Of a DNA stretch of 64,000 nucleotides, positions 54,149 to 64,000 are shown in pieces. The notes under the pieces are model-generated. The model was not told the DNA's origin, made no database searches, and saw only the letters and a program-made list of their open reading frames with translations. The DNA comes from Rhodocyclaceae bacterium (GTDB lineage Bacteria; Pseudomonadota; Gammaproteobacteria; Burkholderiales; Rhodocyclaceae): positions 1 through 64,000 of the forward strand of contig VBWA01000007.1 of the NCBI GenBank assembly GCA_006218025.1, written 5' to 3'. The translations under genes and the position numbers were made by a program. Numbering within the stretch: the stretch's first letter is position 1; each line of letters opens with the position of its first letter.

Positions 54149-54380
54149 AGCCTGGCTCCGTTTCCTCGCTCCGCGCGCCGAATGAGCTCCCTGGCGATTC
54201 GCGCCACCCCAAGTTGTTAGAATCTAAGGCTCATGGCACCGAGCGCCACCCGCAGAAGATGAAACCCGCGAAAAGCCATTTATTCGCCCGCCCCCCTTCC
54301 CCCCTCACGGGGGGTTACCAGTCAGCGCGCTGCGCGCGTCCATCAGAAGAGGCTCCGCACGAAGTGTTTCACGTTAAAGC
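54149..54380 (+). other. intergenic region with possible leader
   Basis: The gap of about 232 nt contains a G/C hairpin (CCCCCC-tcac-GGGGGG at 54299-54314) and, just before the exporter ATG, TGTTTCACGTTAAAGC (54365-54380), which matches 13 of 16 bases of the parS consensus. An ATG-led frame of 41 codons spans the region, ending at the exporter start; I do not regard it as a proven gene. Confidence 0.4.
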
Positions 54381-56222
54381 ATGATGCGTCGCACTCCCCC
54401 CACCATGGCCCTGCCAGGCCCGATTCCCGAAACCCGCCACGACTGGCAAACCGTCAAGACCCTGCTGCCCTACCTCTGGGCATGGAAGGGCCGCGTCGTC
54501 TTCGCGCTGGCCTGCCTGCTGCTGGCGAAGCTGACCAACGTCGCGGTGCCGCTGGTGTTCAAGGACATCATCGATACTTTCACGCTGCCCGGCGCAAACA
54601 AGATGGAGCAGGCCGTGCTGCTGGTGCCGCTGGGCCTCTTGGCGGCCTACGGCGCGCTGCGCTTCTCGACCGTGCTGTTCACCGAGCTGCGCGAAATTTT
54701 CTTCGCCCGCGTCACCCAGCGCGCGGTGCGCACCATCACGCTGCAGGTGTTCGAGCACCTGCATTCACTGAGCCTGCGCTTCCACCTCGACCGCCAGACG
54801 GGTGGCCTGACGCGCGACATCGAACGCGGCACGCGCTCGATCGGCTCGCTGATCAGCTATACGCTGTATTCGATCCTGCCCACTCTCGTGGAGATCGCGC
54901 TGGTGCTGGGTATCCTGGCCTACCGCTACGACCGCGATTTCACGCTGATCACGGTGAGCATCCTGGTGCTCTACGTGAGCTTCACCATCGTCGTCACCAA
55001 CTGGCGCACCCATTTGCGGCGCGAGGTGAACGAGCTGGACACGGCGGCCAACGTGCGCGCCGTGGACAGCCTGATCAATTTCGAGACGGTCAAGTACTTC
55101 AACAACGAGCGCTGGGAGCACGACCGCTACGACGAGCAGATGCAGAAGTGGGAAGCGGCGCAGATCCGCAGCCAGATTTCCTTGTCCTGGCTCAACCTCG
55201 GCCAGTCGCTGATCATCGCCGCCGGCGTCACGCTGATGATGTGGCGCGCCGCAGTCGGCGTCGCCGCCGGCAACATGACCGTGGGCGACATCGTGCTGGT
55301 CAATGCCTTCCTGATCCAGCTCTACATGCCGCTCAACCACCTCGGCGTGCTGTACCGGGAGATCCGCCAGTCGCTGACCGACATCGAGCGCATGTTCGGG
55401 CTGCTCGGCAAGAATCGCGAGATCCAGGACGCGCCCGATGCGCGGCCGCTGTTCCCGGCCGGCCCCGATGGCCGCGGTCCCTGCGAGATCGAATTCGCGC
55501 AGGTCGGCTTCGCCTACGAATCCAATCGGCAGATCCTGTTCGATGTCGATTTCAAAGTCGGCGCCGGCAAGACGGTGGCTGTGGTCGGCCACAGCGGCTC
55601 GGGCAAGTCGACCCTGGCGCGGCTGCTGTTCCGCTTCTACGACACGACCTCCGGCTCGGTGAAGATCAACGGCTCGGACCTGCGCGCCCTGCAGCAGACT
55701 TCGGTGCGCGCCGCGATCGGCATCGTGCCGCAGGACACGGTGCTGTTCAACGACACGATTTTCTACAACATCCAGTACGGCCGGCCCGCCGCGCCGCGCG
55801 AGGACGTCATCGCCGCGGCGCAGGCGGCGCACATCCACGACTTCATCGAGCGTCTCCCGGATGGCTACCAGACCCGTGTCGGCGAGCGCGGCCTCAAGCT
55901 TTCCGGCGGCGAAAAACAGCGCGTCGCCATCGCGCGGGCGCTGCTGAAGAACCCGCCGATCCTGATTTTCGACGAGGCCACCTCGGCGCTCGACTCCAAG
56001 ACCGAAAAGGCCATCCAGGCGGAATTGGAACAGGCGGCGGTCGGGCGCACCACGCTGATCATCGCGCATCGCCTATCGACCGTGATGAATGCCGACGAGA
56101 TCCTGGTGCTCGATGCCGGACGCATCGTCGAACGCGGCGCCCATCGCACACTACTCGAGCGCGGTGGCCTATACTCGCAAATGTGGGCCTTGCAACAGCA
56201 GGAACATGAAGTTTCGGTGTAG
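54381..56222 (+). CDS. Atm1/HMT1-type ABC exporter (permease and ATPase fused)
   Basis: Protein of 613 residues with an N-terminal permease domain of six hydrophobic segments and a C-terminal ATPase. Walker A is [16 protein letters not shown], signature [15 protein letters not shown], Walker B LIFDEATSALDS. The Atm1/ABCB7-type loop SLRFHLDRQTGGLTRDIERG marks the family, which exports glutathione-linked sulfur compounds or metals. ATG 54381 begins MMRRTPPT; the next codon is also ATG. The gene is 91 nt from the glutamate transporter operon. Confidence 0.93.
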   Translation: MMRRTPPTMALPGPIPETRHDWQTVKTLLPYLWAWKGRVVFALACLLLAKLTNVAVPLVFKDIIDTFTLPGANKMEQAVLLVPLGLLAAYGALRFSTVLFTELREIFFARVTQRAVRTITLQVFEHLHSLSLRFHLDRQTGGLTRDIERGTRSIGSLISYTLYSILPTLVEIALVLGILAYRYDRDFTLITVSILVLYVSFTIVVTNWRTHLRREVNELDTAANVRAVDSLINFETVKYFNNERWEHDRYDEQMQKWEAAQIRSQISLSWLNLGQSLIIAAGVTLMMWRAAVGVAAGNMTVGDIVLVNAFLIQLYMPLNHLGVLYREIRQSLTDIERMFGLLGKNREIQDAPDARPLFPAGPDGRGPCEIEFAQVGFAYESNRQILFDVDFKVGAGKTVAVVGHSGSGKSTLARLLFRFYDTTSGSVKINGSDLRALQQTSVRAAIGIVPQDTVLFNDTIFYNIQYGRPAAPREDVIAAAQAAHIHDFIERLPDGYQTRVGERGLKLSGGEKQRVAIARALLKNPPILIFDEATSALDSKTEKAIQAELEQAAVGRTTLIIAHRLSTVMNADEILVLDAGRIVERGAHRTLLERGGLYSQMWALQQQEHEVSV

Positions 56223-56314
56223 GCTAGCGCCCTCCCCTCCCGCGTTGCGCGTCAGGCGCAGCCGCTGTGAACAGGACCCGACAGAAGTCTGATCAATAAT
56301 TCCAGGAGACCACC

Positions 56315-57223
56315 ATGATTCGTCGCACCGCCCTTGCTGCTTCCATCGCCCTCACCGCCCTCTCGCTGCCCGTCTTCGCCCAGGACAGCGGCACGCTCAA
56401 GAAAATCAAGGACAGCGGAACCGCCACCATGGGCGTGCGCGAATCCTCCGGCGGCCTCTCCTTCACCATAGGCGACGGCAAGTTCGTCGGTTTCCATGTC
56501 GAACTGTGCCAGCGCGCGCTGGCCGACGTGCAGAAGCAGCTCGGCCTGGCCAAGCTGGACATCAAATACCAGCCGGTGACCTCGCAAAACCGCATCCCGC
56601 TGATGCAGAACGGCACCGTCGACATCGAGTGCGGCTCCACCACCAACAACGCCGGACGGCAGAAAGATGTTTCCTTCGCCGTCACCACCTTCGTCGAGGA
56701 AGTCCGCATCGCAGTCAAGGCGAATTCCGGCATCACCTCAATCGGCCAGCTCAACGGCAAGAACGTCGCCACCACTACCGGCACCACGTCCGTGCAGCAC
56801 TTGCGCAAGCACGAGCGCGGCACCGGGGTGAACTTCAACGAGGTGTTCGGCAAGGATCACGCCGACAGCTTCCTGCTGCTGGAATCCGGCCGCGCCGACG
56901 CTTTCGTCATGGACGGCCAGATCCTCGCCGGCAACATCGCCAAGTCGAAGAACCCGGCGGATTTCAAGATCGTCGGCGAAGTACTCTCGGTCGAGCCGAT
57001 CGCCATCATGGTCCGCAAGGATGACCCGGCCTTCAAGAAGGCGGTGGACAACAGCCTCGCGGCCATGATGAAGTCCGGCGAAATGGCCAAGATCTACGAC
57101 AAGTGGTTCATGCAGCCGATCCCGCCGACCAACACGCGCATCGGCCTGCCGGCTTCCGAGGCGACCAAGGCGGCCTGGGCGAACCCCAACGACAAGCCGA
57201 TGGAAGACTACGCCAAGAAGTAA
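56315..57223 (+). CDS. gltI: glutamate/aspartate ABC transporter binding protein
   Basis: Binding protein of 302 residues with a signal peptide (ALTALSLPVFA-QDSG). The type 3 solute-binding pattern includes IKDSGTATMGVRESSGGLSF, VGFHVELCQRALADVQKQLG and VDIECGSTTNNAGRQKDVSF, as in GltI. It delivers glutamate or aspartate to the permease encoded downstream. AGGAGACC precedes ATG 56315. A hairpin with a T-rich tail follows the stop, so the gene may be expressed in excess of the permease genes. Confidence 0.93.
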   Translation: MIRRTALAASIALTALSLPVFAQDSGTLKKIKDSGTATMGVRESSGGLSFTIGDGKFVGFHVELCQRALADVQKQLGLAKLDIKYQPVTSQNRIPLMQNGTVDIECGSTTNNAGRQKDVSFAVTTFVEEVRIAVKANSGITSIGQLNGKNVATTTGTTSVQHLRKHERGTGVNFNEVFGKDHADSFLLLESGRADAFVMDGQILAGNIAKSKNPADFKIVGEVLSVEPIAIMVRKDDPAFKKAVDNSLAAMMKSGEMAKIYDKWFMQPIPPTNTRIGLPASEATKAAWANPNDKPMEDYAKK

Positions 57224-57246
57224 GGCGAAATCAGGCACAAGAGGGT

Positions 57247-57290
57247 GAAGGCGCGGTGCTGACATGGCAGCCCCGCGCCTTCTTTCTTTC
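57247..57290 (+). terminator. attenuator hairpin between gltI and gltJ
   Basis: GAAGGCGCGG pairs with CCGCGCCTTC, with an inner GCTG/CAGC stem, followed by TTTCTTTC. It lies 24 nt after the gltI stop and 30 nt before gltJ. A partial terminator here would yield more binding protein than permease, a common arrangement. Confidence 0.6.
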
Positions 57291-57319
57291 CGGCCGAGGC
57301 GAAGACGAGGGGGAATGGC

Positions 57320-58066
57320 GTGAGTAGCTGGGACTGGCAGGTCTTCTGCAAGGAAACCACGAGCGGCGACGTGGCGCCATCCTGCTTTGGCAGCGGCGGC
57401 GACATCACCTACCTCGACTGGCTGCTGTCGGCCTGGGGCTGGACCCTCTCGGTGTCGGTGCTGGCGCTGCTGGTGGCATTGCTGCTCGGCTCGCTGATGG
57501 GCATCCTGCGCACCACGCCGCACCGCGGGCTGGTGTTGCTGGGCAATGCATGGACCGAGCTGTTCCGCAACATTCCCCTGCTGGTGCAGATTTTTCTCTG
57601 GTACCACGTCGTACCGGCGTTGATCCCGCCCCTGCGCGACGTGCCGAGCTTCGTCCTGGTGGTGATGGGTCTCGGCCTGTTCACCTCGGCGCGCATTTCA
57701 GAGCAGGTGCGCGCCGGCATCCAGTCCCTGGCCGGGGGACAGCGCATGGCCGGCCTGGCGATGGGCTTCACCCTGCCGCAGACCTACCGTCACGTGCTGC
57801 TGCCGATGGCCTACCGCATCATCATCCCGCCGCTCACCAGCGAATCGATGAACATCATCAAGAATTCCTCGGTGGCGTTCGCGGTCAGCATTTCCGAGCT
57901 GACCCTGTTCGCCCTGCAGGCGCAGGAAGAAACCTCGCGCGGCGTCGAGGTCTACCTGGCGGTGAGCGGGCTGTACTTCATCTCCGCCTTCGCCATCAAC
58001 CGCGCCGCACTGTTCATCGAAAACCGCGTGCGCGTTCCCGGCATGATCGGCGGGGGGGGCCACTGA
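57320..58066 (+). CDS. gltJ: glutamate/aspartate ABC transporter permease GltJ
   Basis: Permease of 248 residues with about five hydrophobic segments. The GltJ pattern is WTELFRNIPLLVQIFLWYHV, with the ATPase-coupling loop QRMAGLAMGFTLPQTYRHVL and SMNIIKNSSVAFAVSISELT. A GTG start at 57320 has GAGGGGGAA upstream. Its stop overlaps the next ATG (TGATG). Confidence 0.93.
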   Translation: MSSWDWQVFCKETTSGDVAPSCFGSGGDITYLDWLLSAWGWTLSVSVLALLVALLLGSLMGILRTTPHRGLVLLGNAWTELFRNIPLLVQIFLWYHVVPALIPPLRDVPSFVLVVMGLGLFTSARISEQVRAGIQSLAGGQRMAGLAMGFTLPQTYRHVLLPMAYRIIIPPLTSESMNIIKNSSVAFAVSISELTLFALQAQEETSRGVEVYLAVSGLYFISAFAINRAALFIENRVRVPGMIGGGGH

Positions 58067-58734
58067 TGCTGGCCCTCGACTTCGCCTTCTTCACGCCGGA
58101 TGTGATCTCCGGCTACATCGTCAAGGGTTTCATCTTCTCCCTGCAGCTGACGATCGTCGCCATGCTCGGCGGCATCGTCCTCGGCACCCTCCTGGCGCTG
58201 ATGCGGCTCTCCGGCAAAACCTGGCTGGTGATGCCGGCGGCCGCTTATGTCAACACCATGCGCAGCGTGCCGCTGGTGATGGTGATCCTCTGGTTCTTCC
58301 TGCTCATCCCGCTGGTGATCGGGCGCCCGCTGGGGGCGGAAACCTCGGCCCTCATCACCTTCACCCTGTTCGAGGCGGCCTACTACTCGGAGATCATGCG
58401 CGCCGGCATCCAGAGTGTTTCGCGGGGGCAGGTCGCCGCAGGCTACGCGCTGGGCATGAGCTACCGGCAGACCATGGGCCTGGTCGTCCTGCCGCAGGCT
58501 TTCCGCAACATGCTGCCGGTGCTGCTGACGCAAACCATCATCCTGTTCCAGGATACCTCGCTGGTGTATGCCATCGGCGCCTACGACCTGCTCAAGGGCT
58601 TCGAGATCGCCGGCAAGAACTTCAACCGCCCGGTGGAGACCTACCTGGTCGCCGCCGTGCTGTACTTCATCATCAGCTTCAGCCTGTCCATGCTGGTCAG
58701 GAAACTGCAGCAGCGCATCGCCATCGTCCGCTGA
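58066..58734 (+). CDS. gltK: glutamate/aspartate ABC transporter permease GltK
   Basis: Permease of 222 residues similar to Glt[41 protein letters not shown] and the coupling loop [20 protein letters not shown]. It begins at the gltJ stop (one-base overlap) and precedes gltL by 13 nt. Confidence 0.93.
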   Translation: MLALDFAFFTPDVISGYIVKGFIFSLQLTIVAMLGGIVLGTLLALMRLSGKTWLVMPAAAYVNTMRSVPLVMVILWFFLLIPLVIGRPLGAETSALITFTLFEAAYYSEIMRAGIQSVSRGQVAAGYALGMSYRQTMGLVVLPQAFRNMLPVLLTQTIILFQDTSLVYAIGAYDLLKGFEIAGKNFNRPVETYLVAAVLYFIISFSLSMLVRKLQQRIAIVR

Positions 58735-58747
58735 AGGGGAACTCCTC

Positions 58748-59482
<735 letters not shown>

Positions 59483-59617
59483 GGCGACGCCGCGACAAAC
59501 ACGCAGGCGGCATCGAGGCTCGCATTCAACATCGCTGATCACGAGATCGAAGACTGCAATTGGTGCTGCGCGCAGGCTCGGTAAGATTCTGGCGTTGGCA
59601 TGCGGAAGAGGGAAATC

Positions 59618-60144
59618 ATGGGGATAGGAAGCATCGTGACAGTTGCCTGCCCGGCGCGAACGCGGAGGGCGTGGATCGCCACAAGCCTGCTGTGGGTCCT
59701 CGCCGGCCCGCCCGCCCTGGCGCAGGGCACTGCCCCGAACGCCCTCATCGAAACCCGCGACCTCGCTGCCGATGCCCGCCTCGCGGCAGCGAAGGGCGTG
59801 CCGCTGGTGGTGCTCTACAGTCGCGATGACTGCAGCTGGTGCGAGAAGCTCAAGCGCGAACACCTGGGTCCCCTGTCGCGCGATCCCGCCGCGCCGGCCC
59901 TGGTACGCGAACTGCACATGGACCGCGCCACGGCACTGCTGGACTTCGCCGGACGCCGTACCACCAGCGCCGACTTTTCGCGGCAGATGCAGGCGCGCTT
60001 CGCACCCACCGTGATGTTCCACGGCCCCGACGGCGCGGCCCTGGCCGATCCGATCGTCGGCTTTCGTCTGGCGGACTTCTACGCCGCCTACCTCGAGCGC
60101 GCGATCCAGGACAGCCAGGCCCGACTCCAGCAACGGAAACAACC

Positions 60145-60148
<4 letters not shown>
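59618..60148 (+). CDS. exported thioredoxin-like protein
   Basis: Protein of 176 residues with an N-terminal signal ([19 protein letters not shown]) and a thioredoxin-fold motif [12 protein letters not shown], the CxxC redox site. It probably acts as a periplasmic thiol oxidoreductase. ATG 59618 has GAGGG five bases upstream; an ATG 18 bases earlier is less likely. It overlaps ppc by 4 nt (ATGA). A copy of the dispersed repeat encodes Arg-Arg-Thr-Thr-Ser-Ala-Asp in a loop after the CxxC helix. Confidence 0.8.
59953..59975 (+). repeat. dispersed 23-nt repeat in thioredoxin-like gene
   Basis: 21 of 23 positions match. The forward strand is translated, in a frame different from the other copies (Arg-Arg-Thr-Thr-Ser-Ala-Asp). 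Confidence 0.72.
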
Positions 60149-62913
<2,765 letters not shown>

Positions 62914-62931
62914 GCAGCGGCTGCAGTCCGG

Positions 62932-64000
62932 TTACTGCTTTCCGCCGTAACGCGTGACGCCGACCAGGATGCGCACCAGACTGTAGGCGGCAGCCGCGAC
63001 GAGGCGCGCCAGCCAGGAACGACGGCGGTGGTCCTGGGACCGGATCTCCCTCGATGCGCCGCTGATGGCCCTATCGAGGCTGGCCCGCAACTCGCCGGCG
63101 AAGGCGGCATCGCGCACCACCAGGTTGGCTTCACGCGACAGCAGAAAGCTGAAGGGGTCGATGTTCGACGAGCCGACCGTCGCCCAGTGCTTGTCGATCA
63201 CCGCCACCTTGGCATGCAGGAAACCCTTTTCGTATTCGAATACGCGCACGCCGGCCGACAGCATCCGGTCGTAGAGCGACTGCGTCGCAAAGTGCTGCAG
63301 TACGTATTCGACGCGGCCCTGCAGCAGCAACGTCACGCTGACGCCCCGCTTGGCCGCCGCCAGCAGCGCCTTGCGAAAGCGCAGGCCGGGAAGAAAATAG
63401 GCGTTGGCAATCACAATTTCGTTCCGGGCGCGATGGATGGCGCCCAGATAGGCGTTCTCGATGTCGCGCCGGTGGCGCAAGTTGTCCCGGATCAGCAGTG
63501 CGGCCAGAGTCGTGCCGCGAAGGCCCGGTGCTGCGGGCAGCGGCGCCGGCGGCGGCGGGCGGCGGCCGAGACTGGCCCAGCGCACCAGCCGCCAGACATG
63601 CCGACAAGTGACATGGATGCGCGCCACCAGCGGACCTTCGATGCTCACGGCGTAATCGAAACGCGCCGACACCTCTTTGCCGTCGTCGAAATCGTCCAGC
63701 ACATTGATGCCGCCGACGAAGGCGGTGCGGCCATCGACCACCACCAGTTTGCGATGCAGCCGGCGCAGGCGGTGGCGCCGGAAGCGAAGCTTGCCGATCT
63801 CCGGCCGATAGGTCATCACCTCCACGCCCTGGGCCGCCAGCGACTCCCCCAGACCCGCGGCAAATTCGCGCGCACCGAAGCCGTCGACCAGCACACGCAC
63901 GGCGACGCCCCGCAGCGCCGCGTTGCCCAGCGCCGTGGCGACGCGCCGTCCGGTGCTGTCGTCGGCAAAAATGTAGGCCTCGAGATGCACCTCATGCAGG
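62932..64000 (-). CDS. cardiolipin synthase-like phospholipase D protein (partial, 5-prime cut)
   Basis: At least 355 residues; the frame continues past the right edge of the window, so the N-terminus is missing. Two HKD motifs are present: RLHRKLVVVDGRTAFVGGIN and LHAKVAVIDKHWATVGSSN. The C-terminus has a hydrophobic segment (LARLVAAAAYSLVRILVGV). It probably makes cardiolipin or transfers phosphatidyl groups, as ClsB does. It converges with ppc with an 18-nt gap. Confidence 0.87.
   Translation of the reverse strand, partial: LHEVHLEAYIFADDSTGRRVATALGNAALRGVAVRVLVDGFGAREFAAGLGESLAAQGVEVMTYRPEIGKLRFRRHRLRRLHRKLVVVDGRTAFVGGINVLDDFDDGKEVSARFDYAVSIEGPLVARIHVTCRHVWRLVRWASLGRRPPPPAPLPAAPGLRGTTLAALLIRDNLRHRRDIENAYLGAIHRARNEIVIANAYFLPGLRFRKALLAAAKRGVSVTLLLQGRVEYVLQHFATQSLYDRMLSAGVRVFEYEKGFLHAKVAVIDKHWATVGSSNIDPFSFLLSREANLVVRDAAFAGELRASLDRAISGASREIRSQDHRRRSWLARLVAAAAYSLVRILVGVTRYGGKQ

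Noticed and set aside
54259-54384. 41-codon frame ending at the exporter start (TGA overlapping its ATG)
   Set aside because: Low-complexity content, weak ribosome-binding context and no recognisable motif; it may be a leader peptide but the evidence is too thin for a gene call.

Overview
The window is a high-G+C chromosomal segment with tightly packed operons, many ATGA and TGATG start/stop overlaps, and ordinary housekeeping genes. Smg next to topoisomerase III, the UbiU/UbiV/UbiT trio, OxyR, NhaR, HtpX, a Liv transporter beside acyl-CoA ligase, and several beta-oxidation operons suggest a facultatively anaerobic betaproteobacterium, probably Rhodocyclales (Sulfuritalea/Sterolibacterium-like). 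That placement is inferred from gene content; no rRNA or tRNA gene is visible.

Layout. 0-4 kb: smg, topB and a DUF924 gene, closed by a long perfect hairpin. 4-8 kb (minus): an RhlE helicase and the O2-independent ubiquinone genes ubiU-ubiV-ubiT behind an FNR-type promoter. 8-9 kb: a RelE/HigB-like toxin-antitoxin pair. 8.8-12.3 kb (minus): oxyR, a rubredoxin-less rubrerythrin, a CCG-type Fe-S protein and DUF3501, with an OxyR-like site before rubrerythrin. 12.3-16.6 kb: GNAT, alpha/beta hydrolase and TetR, then a divergent kinase/P-loop fusion and a Ser-rich exported protein. 16.7-25.1 kb (minus): livHMGF, a secreted phosphoesterase, a long-chain acyl-CoA synthetase and the Liv binding protein. 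25.1-33.5 kb: two divergent beta-oxidation operons sharing one palindromic control region. 33.5-42.1 kb: NhaR, HtpX, YccA, TerC, HAD hydrolase, nitroreductase, NlpC/P60 lipoprotein, alcohol dehydrogenase, a MetK homologue and a YdbL-like lipoprotein. 42.2-49.8 kb (minus): a third operon, TetR-FadE-thiolase-MaoC-FadJ-thioesterase. 49.9-64 kb: a phospholipase-D lipoprotein, GST, AI-2E-type permease, Atm1-type exporter, the gltIJKL glutamate/aspartate transporter, a thioredoxin-like protein, PEP carboxylase and a truncated cardiolipin synthase-like gene.

Together the genes describe an organism that lives on acyl-CoA substrates (ligase, three oxidation operons, each with or near a TetR gene), makes quinone with or without oxygen, and carries peroxide defence.

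The most unusual signal is a dispersed 23-nt repeat with an invariant core CAGCGCCGACT. Nine clear and three decayed copies are scattered over the window on both strands. Two lie between genes. Most of the rest lie in predicted linkers, tails or a signal peptide, usually read as Val-Gly-Ala-Gly-x-Thr-Ala. It looks like a genome-specific repeat or uptake-type sequence, and I do not recognise it as a described element.
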